A DNA stretch of 64,000 nt, taken from positions 124,001 to 188,000 of the forward strand of contig NZ_CANMJE010000005.1 in assembly GCF_947498095.1 (NCBI RefSeq), in the 5' to 3' direction. Origin of the DNA: an uncultured Shimia sp. (GTDB lineage: Bacteria > Pseudomonadota > Alphaproteobacteria > Rhodobacterales > Rhodobacteraceae). Numbering within the stretch: the stretch's first letter is position 1; the number at the start of each line of letters is the position of its first letter. The position numbers and the translations under genes were made by a program. A model generated the notes under the pieces. The model was not told the origin of the DNA. It worked only from the letters and a program-made list of their open reading frames with translations, and did no database searches. Below are positions 47,618-56,959 of the stretch, one piece after another.

Positions 47618-49008
47618 TATCCCAGTCGCTTTTGCCAGGCCGCCACCTGTGCCAGAACCTGTTTCGGCGCCGTCCCACCATAGGACATGCGCGATGCGAC
47701 AGAGTTGTGCACTCCCAATACACCAAAGACGTCATCGGTGATCGCGTCGTGAACAGATTGCATATCTTCTAGGCTGAGGTCCGGCAGATCGCACCCCCGT
47801 GCTTCGGCCATCGCGACCAAGGTTCCGGTCACGTGGTGTGCATCGCGGAACGGCATGTTCAGCGCCCGCACCAGCCAGTCAGCCAGATCTGTGGCCGTGG
47901 AAAACCCGCTGCCGGCAGCTGCTTCCAGCGACTCGCGGTTGGCCGACATGTCTTTGACCATGCCCTGCATCGCAGCAAGCGCCAGCATCAGGTTGTCTGC
48001 AGCATCAAAGACCTGCTCTTTGTCTTCCTGCATGTCCTTGGAATAGGCCAGCGGCAGACCCTTCATCACCGTCATCAAAGCCACATTTGCCCCAAAAATC
48101 CGGCCGATCTTGGCACGGATCAGCTCGGCGGCATCCGGGTTCTTCTTTTGCGGCATGATGGATGAGCCGGTCGAAAAACGGTCCGAGAGCGTCACAAACC
48201 GGAACTGAGCCGAGGACCAGATCACCAGTTCTTCGGCAAAACGGCTGAGGTGCATCGCGCAGATTGACGCGGCCGCCAGAAACTCCAGCGCAAAATCCCG
48301 GTCCGACACAGCATCCAGTGAATTGGCCGCCGGACGGTCAAAGCCCAGCGCCTCGGCAGTCATGTGCCGATCAATTGGAAAGGACGTGCCCGCCAAGGCC
48401 GCCGCACCCAGCGGAGATTCGTTCATCCGTGCCCGCGCATCCTGAAAACGGCTCATGTCGCGGCCGAACATCTCGACATAGGCCATCATGTGATGTCCCC
48501 ATGTGACCGGCTGCGCGGTTTGCAGATGGGTAAACCCGGGCATGACCCACTCGGCCCCCGCTTCGGCCTGCACCAACAACGCACGGATCAGCGCGTCGAT
48601 CCCACCAATCGCGGCGTCGATCTGATCCCGCACCCAGAGTTTAAAGTCGGTCGCGACCTGGTCATTCCGACTGCGGCCCGTGTGCAACCGCCCGGCAGGT
48701 TCGCCGATAATCTCTTTCAGCCGAGCCTCGACATTCATATGAATGTCTTCCAGCGCGGTGGAAAACTCAAACGTGCCGCCCTCAATCTCTGACAACACCG
48801 TGAGAAGCCCTTCCCGAATGGCGTCAGCATCGCTATCTGTCAGGATGCCCGATTTGGCGAGCATCGCCGCATGGGCCCGAGAACCGGCAATATCCTGTGC
48901 CGCCATTCGCTGGTCGAACTCGATCGAGGCATTGATGGCCTCCATGATCGCATCCGGTCCAGCGGCAAAGCGGCCGCCCCACATCTGGTTCGAGGTCTTT
49001 TTGGTCAT
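47617..49008 (-). CDS. argH: Argininosuccinate lyase
   Basis: Last step of arginine synthesis: argininosuccinate to arginine plus fumarate. The 463-residue protein has [24 protein letters not shown], the [18 protein letters not shown] signature, [13 protein letters not shown] and the fumarase-superfamily loop [25 protein letters not shown] with the catalytic Ser. Length is typical. It heads a run of reverse-strand genes continuing into the lipoprotein cluster. Confidence 0.97.
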   Translation of the reverse strand: MTKKTSNQMWGGRFAAGPDAIMEAINASIEFDQRMAAQDIAGSRAHAAMLAKSGILTDSDADAIREGLLTVLSEIEGGTFEFSTALEDIHMNVEARLKEIIGEPAGRLHTGRSRNDQVATDFKLWVRDQIDAAIGGIDALIRALLVQAEAGAEWVMPGFTHLQTAQPVTWGHHMMAYVEMFGRDMSRFQDARARMNESPLGAAALAGTSFPIDRHMTAEALGFDRPAANSLDAVSDRDFALEFLAAASICAMHLSRFAEELVIWSSAQFRFVTLSDRFSTGSSIMPQKKNPDAAELIRAKIGRIFGANVALMTVMKGLPLAYSKDMQEDKEQVFDAADNLMLALAAMQGMVKDMSANRESLEAAAGSGFSTATDLADWLVRALNMPFRDAHHVTGTLVAMAEARGCDLPDLSLEDMQSVHDAITDDVFGVLGVHNSVASRMSYGGTAPKQVLAQVAAWQKRLG

Positions 49009-49035
49009 GATATGCCCTTCGGAGGGAATGAAGTA

Positions 49036-49632
49036 ATGTCAAAGTCCGCGCTGGTTTACATGGGCCTTGCCGCAATCGCAATTGCTGCCATTGGGTTTGT
49101 TACCCTGCGCGATCCCGCGTCGCAGGGGTCACCCACCGATTACACCGACATCGCCGACATGCGCAAAGGCGACATGCGCAAGCTGATCGTGCATGGTAAC
49201 CAGCGCGCGGCGTCCAGCATTCCCTTTGAAAGCCAGAATGGCACGGTTATGTCATTGGCCTCGTTTCAGGGGCAGATCGTGCTAGTGAATTTCTGGGCCA
49301 CATGGTGCGCGCCTTGTCGCAAGGAAATGCCGATGCTTTCGGAACTTCAAAGCGAACTGGGCGGCGAGGATTTTCAGGTCGTAACGCTCGCCACTGGGCG
49401 TAACCCCCTGCCCGCGATGGAGAAATTCTTTGACGAGATTGGTGTGAATAACCTGCCGCTCTATCGCGACCCCCAGCAAGAAATTGCACGCGAGATGGCG
49501 GTTCTGGGTCTGCCAGCCACGATGATCCTCGATCGCAACGGCAAGGAAATCGCCCGCATGACCGGTGATGCCGACTGGTCCAGCGCGTCAGCCAAGGCGA
49601 TCCTTCGGGCGTTGATTGCGTCCGAAAGCTAA
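49036..49632 (+). CDS. TlpA-like periplasmic thioredoxin
   Basis: A 198-residue membrane-anchored thiol-disulphide oxidoreductase. An N-terminal helix ([21 protein letters not shown]) anchors it with the domain in the periplasm; [20 protein letters not shown] holds the CxxC active site (C91, C94), and [18 protein letters not shown] has the cis-proline region. TlpA proteins reduce cytochrome c apoproteins or copper chaperones. Start at 49036 behind GGAGGG. Divergent from argH, 27 bases apart, a gene pairing often seen in Rhodobacteraceae. Confidence 0.92.
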   Translation: MSKSALVYMGLAAIAIAAIGFVTLRDPASQGSPTDYTDIADMRKGDMRKLIVHGNQRAASSIPFESQNGTVMSLASFQGQIVLVNFWATWCAPCRKEMPMLSELQSELGGEDFQVVTLATGRNPLPAMEKFFDEIGVNNLPLYRDPQQEIAREMAVLGLPATMILDRNGKEIARMTGDADWSSASAKAILRALIASES

Positions 49633-49638
49633 CGCTCG

Positions 49639-50337
49639 CTATCCTCTTCGCCCGGCCCATGATGAAAGCGTTCGGCTGATCCAACCGCGTTTGCGGGGCG
49701 CAGTTGATGTTGCGCTCAGCTTTAGCTCAACCGGTATATGGGCAATTTCAAAGGCGCTGTTGACGGAACTTGCATTCACAAAGGTTGTACCGCTACGCAC
49801 CAAATGCCCCGCGCTTGCATGGACATGGCCAAAACAATGCAGCTTTGGCCGAACGTCATTCAGCCGCTCGGCGAGATGCGGGCAGCCCAACATCAAACCA
49901 CGGCTTGAAACGTCCAGCACTCCGGCCGGTGGCGTGTGGGTGATCAGCACATCCGTGTCGCCCGGTATTTCAGCCCATGCTCGTTTCAGCGTCGAATCAT
50001 CGGCAAAAAACGCATGTCCGCTCAAATCCGGCACCCAGGATGCGCCGTAAAACTTCAGGCCCTCAATCACGATGTCGCGCCCATGCAGAAAGGTGGCATT
50101 GCGAAACGGCTCACCGCCCGCCTTTACCGCGTGCTCAAGCTGCACGTCATGGTTCCCGCCGACACATAGGATATGGTCAAAATCCTGCTGCCCGAACCAA
50201 TCATCCATCCTTGCGATCATCCCGGGTTCTTGCCGGAACAAGTGCTCAAAATCGCCGCAATGGATCAACACATCGCCGCTGAGCTGGCCAAGGTCCGCAT
50301 GGCGCCCATGCGTATCACTGATGATGACGATCTTCAT
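49639..50337 (-). CDS. Calcineurin-like metallophosphoesterase
   Basis: A 232-residue protein with the full dimetal motif series: IISDTHGRH (D-x-H), LIHCGDFEH (GD), VGGNHD (GNHD), LITHTPP and CFGHVHASAG (GHxH). This arrangement is active in nucleases and nucleotide or protein phosphatases; the substrate is unknown. Convergent with the TlpA gene, six bases apart. The basic C-terminal tail (APRKRGWISRTLSSWAGRRG) is unusual and could touch membrane or nucleic acid. Confidence 0.88.
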   Translation of the reverse strand: MKIVIISDTHGRHADLGQLSGDVLIHCGDFEHLFRQEPGMIARMDDWFGQQDFDHILCVGGNHDVQLEHAVKAGGEPFRNATFLHGRDIVIEGLKFYGASWVPDLSGHAFFADDSTLKRAWAEIPGDTDVLITHTPPAGVLDVSSRGLMLGCPHLAERLNDVRPKLHCFGHVHASAGHLVRSGTTFVNASSVNSAFEIAHIPVELKLSATSTAPRKRGWISRTLSSWAGRRG

Positions 50338-50417
50338 GGCCCCAGATCATCACGGCCCGCCAGTCGCTGTCTAGGTCCCATATCTAAATGAACGGCAGCA
50401 GGGGTTAGGGTTGGCCG

Positions 50418-51284
50418 CTAACCCTGATCCTTGAACCCCTCAGGCAACTGGGTGCGGAAATCGGGTCGATACTTGCGGGCGCGCACCACGCCAAACCGAT
50501 CCATCCGCGCCGGGCTCTGGCCTAGCTTGCGCCAGGCTTTCTCTTCGGCCCGTGCCCAAGGCTTCAGGCGCATCACGGCCATCTCATCATAGACCTTTTG
50601 CGTCTCGGCCTCGGGGTCTTGCCACGCGGCGCCCGGCAACCCCCTGCCCTCGGCATTGGCTACGGCACGACGCACCGCGTTCGCCTCGGCCAGCGCCTGA
50701 GCATTGGCAAACTTAAGATGCGCAAGATAAAATCCACGCGGCATATGAAACGGGAACTCTTGCAAATTCTCGGTCCCGACATCCACGCCGTGCAACCGGA
50801 ATGGCACCGAAACGCGCGTGGCAACCGCCTTGGAATAGTGCCCCGAAAAGACCGCATCACGGCGCTGGCCCAATGCGGGGCCCTCATCAATTGGCTTGGC
50901 ATCTGCCATCTCGACCACGTCAAAGCCCAAGGCCCAAACCACAGGCGTCTCGGATTTGGCAATAACATCCTTCAGCCCATCATGTAGCGCCGGATCGTAA
51001 CACAGGATTTCGTCCACATCCGTACGGAGGACCCAGTCGTAATCCTGCAAAAGATCCGTGACATAAACGTCCAGCATGCGCCCTCGTACGCGGTCGAAAT
51101 GCGCCAGATCGTCCCGCAAGACGGTGAAAATTCGCGCCTCGGGGCAAATCTCGGCAATCTTCGGGTCGACCCCATGTGACACAACAAAAAGATTCTCAGC
51201 GCCCAGCTCTCGTGTGTGTTGCGCATACCAGCGCGACAAGGCCCAATAGTCTCGATAGACCATGGTCAGGGCGGCAATCTTCAT
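50418..51284 (-). CDS. Glycosyltransferase family 2-like protein
   Basis: A 288-residue protein with a GT-A nucleotide-sugar fold: MKIAALTMVYRDYWALSRWYAQHTRELGAENLFVVSHG, then DYDWVLRTDVDEILCYDP with the DxD metal motif. The C-terminal half (FPFHMPRGFYLAHLKFANAQAL) fits the GT2/GT92-like group that modifies capsule or surface glycans. The acceptor is unknown. It overlaps tag by four bases but is functionally unrelated. Confidence 0.85.
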   Translation of the reverse strand: MKIAALTMVYRDYWALSRWYAQHTRELGAENLFVVSHGVDPKIAEICPEARIFTVLRDDLAHFDRVRGRMLDVYVTDLLQDYDWVLRTDVDEILCYDPALHDGLKDVIAKSETPVVWALGFDVVEMADAKPIDEGPALGQRRDAVFSGHYSKAVATRVSVPFRLHGVDVGTENLQEFPFHMPRGFYLAHLKFANAQALAEANAVRRAVANAEGRGLPGAAWQDPEAETQKVYDEMAVMRLKPWARAEEKAWRKLGQSPARMDRFGVVRARKYRPDFRTQLPEGFKDQG

Positions 51285-51868
51285 TGCCAGCCTTTCGGAC
51301 GTGCGGCCGCGCTGTAAGGGCCCCGCGCGGGGCAGGTCATCAGGTGGTCATTCACCATGCCCATCGCCTGCATAAAGGCATAGACAATGGTCGGCCCGCA
51401 GAACCGAAACCCGGCTTTCTTCAAATCCTTCGAAATTTGAGTCGATAAATCTGTAAATGCCGGCACCTCATCCAAGGTTTCAAACCGGTTTTGCAAGGGT
51501 TCAAAATCCACGTATTTCCAGAGGAAGTGGTCGAAACCCTCTGCCTGCTCGATGCGTTGCCAGGCCTGAGCGTTGCCGATCGTGGCCTCAATCTTTCCCC
51601 GGTGCCGGATGATGCCGGGGTTGTCCAGCAACCGCAGCACCTCCGGCTCGCCCCATCCGGCGATGATATTGGGATCAAACCCCTGAAATACCTCACGGAA
51701 ATTATCGCGCTTCTTGAGGATGGTGATCCAGCTCAGCCCTGCCTGAAACCCGTCAAGGATCAGCTTTTCCCACAAGGCGCGGCTGTCATATTCCGGCATG
51801 CCCCACTCGGTATCGTGGTAGTCCAGATAGATTTGTTCGGCCCCAGCCCAGCCGCATCGCTCTGTCAT
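51281..51868 (-). CDS. tag: DNA-3-methyladenine glycosylase I
   Basis: Base-excision repair enzyme removing 3-methyladenine. The 195-residue helix-hairpin-helix protein starts MTERCGWAGAEQIYLDYHDTEWGMPEYDSRALWEKLILDGFQAGLSWITIL, the Tag signature with the zinc-binding Cys and His, and has FRFCGPTIVYAFMQAMGMVNDH near the end. Start is the ATG at 51868 rather than the GTG one codon upstream. No convincing SOS box was seen upstream. Confidence 0.95.
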   Translation of the reverse strand: MTERCGWAGAEQIYLDYHDTEWGMPEYDSRALWEKLILDGFQAGLSWITILKKRDNFREVFQGFDPNIIAGWGEPEVLRLLDNPGIIRHRGKIEATIGNAQAWQRIEQAEGFDHFLWKYVDFEPLQNRFETLDEVPAFTDLSTQISKDLKKAGFRFCGPTIVYAFMQAMGMVNDHLMTCPARGPYSAAARPKGWQ

Positions 51869-51980
51869 CACAACACCTCATGTCGACAGTTTTCATCAAA
51901 TTCGGACCTTAAGATCCTGTTCATGAGTTTGGCGACATTCTGGCAAGAACTGCAACACCCGCTTGCATGAGGAGCATGCG

Positions 51981-52823
51981 ATGGCGCGCATCAAAAAACG
52001 TGACAAGGCCAATGTCCCGCCCGGGCAGGAAACACCACTGGACTTTGCGGTATCCTCTCGCGATGCGGGCACGCTTCAAATGGTGCAAGACGCCATTCAC
52101 CACAAACAGGTGATGCTGGCCTTTCAGCCCATCATGAATGCGTCAGATCAAACAACCCCGGCCTTTTACGAAGGATTGATCCGGGTTCTGGACGAAACAG
52201 GTCGGGTGATTCCCGCAAAGGATTTCATGGGAGCCGTCGAAGACACTGAATTGGGCCGGCAACTGGATTGCCTCGCGCTTGAGCTTGGACTTGCCGAGTT
52301 GTCCCAAAACCCATCTTTACGCCTGTCGATCAACATGTCAGCGCGCTCGATCGGGTACAGCCGCTGGATGCGCAGTCTGCAACGCGGGCTAAGAAAGCGC
52401 CCGGACGCTGGCGAACGGTTGATCCTTGAGATCTCCGAGGGCTCTGCGCTTCAGGTGCCTGAGCTTGTAATAGATTTTATGGACAAACTGCAGGGAAAGG
52501 GCATTGCCTTTGCATTGGATGACTTTGGCAAGGGCTTTACTTCCTTTCGCTATTTCAAAGACTTCTACTTTGATATTCTGAAACTGGATGGCCAATTCAG
52601 CCGCAATGTCCATCGGGACAGCGAGAACCAGATCATCGCTGCCGGGATCGCTGCCATTGCTGAGCGGTTCGACATGTATACGGTTGCCACCCGCATCGAA
52701 GACCCAAAGGATGCGCATGTTTTGGCCGATCTGGGTTTCGACTGTTTGCAAGGGTTCCTGTTCGGCCCGCCGACCACAAAACCCGACTGGCAAACCTCCA
52801 AAAATGACCGCAACGCCGCGTAA
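51981..52823 (+). CDS. EAL domain protein, predicted catalytically inactive
   Basis: A 280-residue cytoplasmic single-domain EAL protein (c-di-GMP phosphodiesterase family). Visible active-site residues: E64 in YEGLIR (EAL itself is EGL), N118 in SINMS, E150 in LEISE, D180-D181 in LDDFGKGF, K201 in ILKLDG and Q257 in LQGFLFGPP. The AEGVE motif, whose first Glu binds metal, reads ATRIE with Thr237 in that place. Loss of this residue usually abolishes hydrolysis, so a c-di-GMP sensor or adaptor role is likely. Start at 51981 behind GAGGAG. Confidence 0.85.
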   Translation: MARIKKRDKANVPPGQETPLDFAVSSRDAGTLQMVQDAIHHKQVMLAFQPIMNASDQTTPAFYEGLIRVLDETGRVIPAKDFMGAVEDTELGRQLDCLALELGLAELSQNPSLRLSINMSARSIGYSRWMRSLQRGLRKRPDAGERLILEISEGSALQVPELVIDFMDKLQGKGIAFALDDFGKGFTSFRYFKDFYFDILKLDGQFSRNVHRDSENQIIAAGIAAIAERFDMYTVATRIEDPKDAHVLADLGFDCLQGFLFGPPTTKPDWQTSKNDRNAA

Positions 52824-52971
52824 CGACGAAACATAATTTCGCCTGAGACATAGTGGCCGTTGCCGCAACGCAGCAAATACGCTATGCACGGCCGCATATC
52901 GCGTTTGGGGGATTGCATTCCGCACCGTATGCGGACCGCGGTCGCCCAGTCATTTGACAGAGGAAACACAT

Positions 52972-54147
52972 ATGACCAACGTAGTGATCGCTTCGGCAGC
53001 TCGAACCGCTGTCGGCAGCTTCTCGGGCTCGTTTGCCAATACCCCCGCACATGATCTGGGCGCCACTGTTCTTAAGGCACTGGTCGAGCGCGCAGGCGTC
53101 GATCCTTCAGAAGTATCGGAAACCATTCTCGGTCAGGTTCTGACCGGTGGTCAGGGCCAAAACCCCGCGCGCCAGGCACACATCAACGCCGGCTTCAACA
53201 AAGAAGCCTCGGCTTGGGGCATCAACCAGGTGTGTGGCTCGGGTCTGCGCGCCGTCGCATTGGCCGCACAGCACGTGCAACTGGGTGACGCGTCGATCGT
53301 TGCCGCGGGTGGTCAGGAAAACATGTCCATGTCGCCCCACGTTGCGAACCTGCGTCCCGGCACCAAAATGGGCGACGTAAAATATATCGACTCGATGATC
53401 CGCGACGGCTTGTGGGATGCCTTCAACGGCTACCACATGGGCCAGACGGCAGAGAATGTTGCCGAGCAATGGCAGATCAGCCGTGACGCCCAAGACGAGT
53501 TCGCCGTTGGCTCGCAGAACAAAGCCGAAGCCGCCCAAAAGGCTGGCAAGTTCGCTGATGAGATCACGCCCTTCACCGTGAAAACTCGCAAGGGTGACAT
53601 TGTGGTTGAGAGCGACGAATACATCCGCCACGGCGCCAACATCGAAGCCATGGCCAAGATGCGCCCCGCTTTCACTAAAGACGGTTCGGTTACGGCCGCA
53701 AACGCCTCGGGTCTGAATGACGGCGCCGCCGGTGCTCTTGTGATGACCGCTGACGAAGCCGAAAAGCGCGGTATCGAGCCTCTGGCCCGCATCGCCTCTT
53801 ATGCCACCGCTGGCCTCGACCCGTCGATCATGGGTGTTGGCCCGATCTATGCATCGCGCAAAGCGCTGGACAAAGCAGGCTGGGCCGTTGGTGATCTGGA
53901 CCTCGTGGAAGCCAACGAAGCCTTTGCCGCTCAAGCCTGTGCCGTGAACAAGGACATGGGCTGGGATCCGTCGATCGTTAACGTGAACGGCGGCGCCATC
54001 GCCATTGGTCACCCGATCGGTGCTTCGGGCGCGCGTATCCTGAACACCCTGCTGTTTGAAATGCAGCGCCGCGGCGCCAAGAAGGGTCTCGCGACCCTTT
54101 GCATCGGCGGCGGTATGGGCGTGGCCATGTGCCTTGAGCGTCCCTGA
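52972..54147 (+). CDS. phaA: Acetyl-CoA C-acetyltransferase (beta-ketothiolase)
   Basis: Condenses two acetyl-CoA to acetoacetyl-CoA, or runs in reverse. The 391-residue thiolase has the nucleophile in [17 protein letters not shown] (Cys near 89), [11 protein letters not shown], the [17 protein letters not shown]is and the final [11 protein letters not shown]ys. The start at 52972 follows AGAGGAAA. Together with phaB downstream it supplies (R)-3-hydroxybutyryl-CoA for polyhydroxybutyrate or feeds the ethylmalonyl-CoA pathway. A terminator separates the two genes. Confidence 0.95.
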   Translation: MTNVVIASAARTAVGSFSGSFANTPAHDLGATVLKALVERAGVDPSEVSETILGQVLTGGQGQNPARQAHINAGFNKEASAWGINQVCGSGLRAVALAAQHVQLGDASIVAAGGQENMSMSPHVANLRPGTKMGDVKYIDSMIRDGLWDAFNGYHMGQTAENVAEQWQISRDAQDEFAVGSQNKAEAAQKAGKFADEITPFTVKTRKGDIVVESDEYIRHGANIEAMAKMRPAFTKDGSVTAANASGLNDGAAGALVMTADEAEKRGIEPLARIASYATAGLDPSIMGVGPIYASRKALDKAGWAVGDLDLVEANEAFAAQACAVNKDMGWDPSIVNVNGGAIAIGHPIGASGARILNTLLFEMQRRGAKKGLATLCIGGGMGVAMCLERP

Positions 54148-54177
54148 TTCTGCGCCCGCAGAGATGAATCGTAAAAC

Positions 54178-54200
54178 GGGCGCCCTCGCGGCGCCCTTTT
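54178..54200 (+). terminator. Terminator between phaA and phaB
   Basis: GGGCGCC-CTCGC-GGCGCCC followed by TTTT. A 7-bp GC stem 31 bases after the phaA stop; phaB probably has its own promoter in the following 140 bases. Confidence 0.88.
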
Positions 54201-54342
54201 CATTGCCAGTTCGACATTTTTTCACTCAATTCGGCAGGAAAAAGCTGCAGTGCGGCAAATTGCTCGCGCAATAATATTGCACACCAGGCGTTTCTTGCGT
54301 AACAGAATTACCAACCGAATACACATGAACAGGAGAAACATC

Positions 54343-55065
54343 ATGGCAAGAGTTGCCCTCGTCACCGGCGGATCACGCGGTATCGGTGAAGCCATTTCCA
54401 AGAAACTGCAGGCCGAAGGTTACACCGTCGCGGCCACTTATGCCGGCAATGACGAAGCCGCGGCCAAGTTCACCGCGGAAACCGGCATCAAGACTTATAA
54501 GTGGAACGTGGCCGACTATGACAGCAGCGCCGCGGGCATCGCCCAGGTTGAAGCTGACCTTGGCCCCATCGACGTGGTTGTCGCCAATGCTGGCATCACC
54601 CGCGACGCCCCCTTCCACCGCATGACACCCGAGCAGTGGAAAGAAGTCATCGACACCAACCTGACCGGCGTATTCAACACCGTTCACCCCGTCTGGCCCG
54701 GCATGCGCGAGCGCAAGTTCGGCCGCGTCATCGTGATCTCGTCGATCAACGGTCAAAAAGGTCAGTTCGCACAAGTGAACTATGCCGCGACCAAAGCCGG
54801 TGATCTCGGCATTGTGAAATCGCTGGCTCAGGAAGGCGCACGCGCAGGCATCACCGCCAACGCGATCTGCCCCGGCTATATCGCCACCGAAATGGTCATG
54901 GCGATCCCTGAAAAGGTCCGCGACTCGATCGTTGCTGGCATCCCTGCTGGCCGTCTGGGTGAGCCCGAAGAAATCGCCCGTTGCGTGGCATTCCTCGCAT
55001 CAGACGACTCAGGCTTCATCAACGGCTCGACCATCTCGGCCAACGGTGCACAGTTCTTCGTCTGA
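54343..55065 (+). CDS. phaB: Acetoacetyl-CoA reductase
   Basis: NADPH-dependent reduction of acetoacetyl-CoA to (R)-3-hydroxybutyryl-CoA. The 240-residue SDR has the cofactor loop VTGGSRGIGEAISKKL, NAGITRDAPFHRM, the catalytic Ser-Tyr-Lys (ISSINGQKGQFAQVNYAATKAG) and the C-terminal FINGSTISANGAQFFV of PhaB proteins. Start at 54343 behind AGGAGAAA; the open frame upstream is not conserved. It follows phaA, as is usual for the pathway. Confidence 0.95.
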   Translation: MARVALVTGGSRGIGEAISKKLQAEGYTVAATYAGNDEAAAKFTAETGIKTYKWNVADYDSSAAGIAQVEADLGPIDVVVANAGITRDAPFHRMTPEQWKEVIDTNLTGVFNTVHPVWPGMRERKFGRVIVISSINGQKGQFAQVNYAATKAGDLGIVKSLAQEGARAGITANAICPGYIATEMVMAIPEKVRDSIVAGIPAGRLGEPEEIARCVAFLASDDSGFINGSTISANGAQFFV

Positions 55066-55088
55066 TCTGGCACACCTCAGAAGACACC

Positions 55089-55118
55089 AAAGGCCGCCTC
55101 AACTGGGCGGCCTTTTTT
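55089..55118 (+). terminator. Terminator after phaB
   Basis: AAAGGCCGCC-TCAACTG-GGCGGCCTTT with a run of six T. Strong intrinsic terminator. Confidence 0.92.
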
Positions 55119-55240
55119 CTTGATCCACGACCTTAGAGACCAATCCCGACTACGGACATGATGCGCTGCTTATCAATGTGCATCGCACCATTCCGAGTCA
55201 TCGATGACCGGCAGCAATGCGGCACCTATTTATTTCTGGC

Positions 55241-55687
55241 TCAGCTCGTACGCAGCCTTTTGGCCAAACCGTCAAGATTTGCGTCGATTATTTTTCCCAT
55301 CATCATCTTCATCATTGTTTGCCCCATCAGCCATCCGAGCGGCCCATACTTGACGCGATAGTCAAAGGTCCATGTGACCTTGGATTGACCCACCATCGGG
55401 CTGATCTGGATTTTCGAACTAGCTTCGTCCAGAGGCATTGCTGCCATATCCGAGAGCTGCACCGTGTACCCTTCACCTGGTTTCCACTCGATGACTTTCT
55501 CTACCACCGAGGTGCCGTTGGCAAAGTGGTTGCGGCGCTTTGCTCCCACGCCTGGCTCACCATCTGTCAATGCATCCACCGATGTAATCTGCGGCGCGAA
55601 CTCGTCTATGTGCATGTATTTGCTCAGAACCTCCCAAACAGCATCGGGGGCTGCATCGATGGTCAGGCTGCGTTCGTTGTGGATCAT
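55241..55687 (-). CDS. SRPBCC family (START/polyketide-cyclase fold) protein
   Basis: A 148-residue protein with the Bet v1-like opening RSLTIDAAPDAVWEVLSKYMHIDEFAPQI, GAKRRNHFANGTSVVEKVIEWKPGEGYTVQLSD and the amphipathic C-terminal helix MMKMMMGKIIDANLDGLAKRL. It offers a lipid or aromatic ligand cavity; no enzyme function can be assigned. Start at 55687. It is divergent from a WYL regulator 114 bases away, which may control it. Confidence 0.82.
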   Translation of the reverse strand: MIHNERSLTIDAAPDAVWEVLSKYMHIDEFAPQITSVDALTDGEPGVGAKRRNHFANGTSVVEKVIEWKPGEGYTVQLSDMAAMPLDEASSKIQISPMVGQSKVTWTFDYRVKYGPLGWLMGQTMMKMMMGKIIDANLDGLAKRLRTS

Positions 55688-55801
55688 AACGGGCTCCGTG
55701 GGTTGGCGCGCGACTCGCGTGGTTGTTCTTGATGTCTGAGCCTGTCCTAGACCTCCCCTGCTCTCACCGTTATGACAGCAGCATGAGAGGAGAGGCAAAA
55801 A

Positions 55802-56488
55802 ATGCGTCGCACTGAACGTTTGTTCCAGATTATCCAGATATTGCGGTCCACCCGGTCGCCGATCACTGGACGGGAGTTGGCGGATGAATTGGAAATCTCA
55901 CTTAGTACGCTCTACCGCGACATGGCAGAGCTTCATGCGCAGCGCATTCCTATCACCGGCGAGGCCGGTGTCGGATACGTGCTTGACGATGGCTACGACA
56001 TGCCGCCGTTGATGCTGACAGCGGATGAGCTGGAGGCCGCTGCTCTTGGCGCGGCTTGGGTGGCGTCCGAGGCGGACCCTTCGCTCGCGCGCGCCGCGCG
56101 GGATCTGGTATCAAAGCTTTCAACCGCCATCCCAAAGGATCTGCGGCCAGTGGTTCTGGACGGGAGTTCAAAACCAATCCAAACCCGATCCCCGGTATCT
56201 GAACGCGTTGACAGCGCGCTACTGCGCCATGCCATTCGAGTGCGCTACAGGCTGCAGCTATTGTACAAAGACCGCGACGGGCATGCGACGGACCGGATTA
56301 TCTGGCCTTTGTTCATCGCGTTTCTGGACCGTACGCGATATCTCGTGGGTTGGTGTGAGACCAAGGATGACTATCGTCACTTCAAAACCGAACGGATCGA
56401 AGACTTGAGGGTGCTTGGAGAGAAATACCCAGGGCGACGGGCAGCGCTGCTTAAGGGTTGGGACGAAGCGACTGCAAGGCCAACTTAG
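55802..56488 (+). CDS. YafY-type WYL domain transcriptional regulator
   Basis: A 228-residue regulator: N-terminal HTH (RTERLFQIIQILRSTRSPITGRELADELEISLSTLYRDMAELHAQRIPITGEAGVGYVL) followed by a WYL domain (VRYRLQLLYKDRDGHATDRIIWPLFIAFLDRTRYLVGWCETKDDYRHFKTERI), which senses ligands or nucleic acid in known members. A GAGAGGAGAG ribosome site precedes it. It is divergent from the SRPBCC gene, its likely target. Nothing nearby suggests phage or defence functions. Confidence 0.9.
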   Translation: MRRTERLFQIIQILRSTRSPITGRELADELEISLSTLYRDMAELHAQRIPITGEAGVGYVLDDGYDMPPLMLTADELEAAALGAAWVASEADPSLARAARDLVSKLSTAIPKDLRPVVLDGSSKPIQTRSPVSERVDSALLRHAIRVRYRLQLLYKDRDGHATDRIIWPLFIAFLDRTRYLVGWCETKDDYRHFKTERIEDLRVLGEKYPGRRAALLKGWDEATARPT

Positions 56489-56690
56489 GGTCACGCCAAG
56501 GGTTCACGCACAATGGGCGCGGTTCGAGATTCTACGGTGACGCCGGAAATTCACTCAAGCTCCGCCAAATTTTTTGACCGTCTACTATATACAAAACGGA
56601 ACAAACCAGGAGTGAGATTTGTGCAAAGCAGACAAAAGGGTCGCCTCCTCGCGGAAACGACCCTTGTTTGATCCCGTAAGTGCCTGACTT

Positions 56691-56849
56691 TCAGGCGCAG
56701 CGGGAAAGCTCCGTAAGGACCGGTTGGCCCAGCGGAACATCTCGTTTGCCAAACAGCCAGCCAACCATTCTAGACAAGGTCTCTCCGCGCTCTTTGTGAG
56801 CAAGGTCAAAGGCCTGTTGCATGCGGGCGGTGTGTGCGGTCTCAATCAT
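56691..56849 (-). CDS. Small conserved-type protein (52 aa), unknown function
   Basis: Starts MIETAHTARMQQAFDLAHKERGETLSRMVGWLFGKRDVPLGQPVLTELSRCA behaviourally split here as MIETAHTARMQQAFDLAHKE and RGETLSRMVGWLFGKRDV; a largely helical, mildly amphipathic peptide with no signal sequence. A very strong ribosome site (AAGGAGG) sits in front of the ATG at 56849, which argues that it is real. It is divergent from the LysR gene, 110 bases away, and may be its target. I do not recognise a named family. Confidence 0.6.
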   Translation of the reverse strand: MIETAHTARMQQAFDLAHKERGETLSRMVGWLFGKRDVPLGQPVLTELSRCA

Positions 56850-56934
56850 TGGGTGGCCTCCTTGGGCAAGTATTCCTGAACTGCACCCAATATGTGCCTC
56901 ACGAATAAAACTCACAAACGAGACTTTTCACGAG

Positions 56935-56959
56935 TTCAGTTAAGGTGTACTTAACTGAA
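56935..56959. promoter_or_regulatory. Inverted repeat containing a CtrA-type box at the LysR gene start
   Basis: TTCAGTTAAG, five bases, CTTAACTGAA: perfect 10-bp arms ending one base before the LysR ATG. Inside it TTAA-GGTGTAC-TTAAC (56940-56955) matches the CtrA consensus TTAA-N7-TTAAC. The only ribosome-site-like AAGG lies in the left arm. Confidence 0.7.

Noticed and set aside
51872..51980. LexA (SOS) box upstream of tag
   Set aside because: No GTTC-N7-GTTC or GAAC-N7-GAAC match was found; only a single GTTC occurs.
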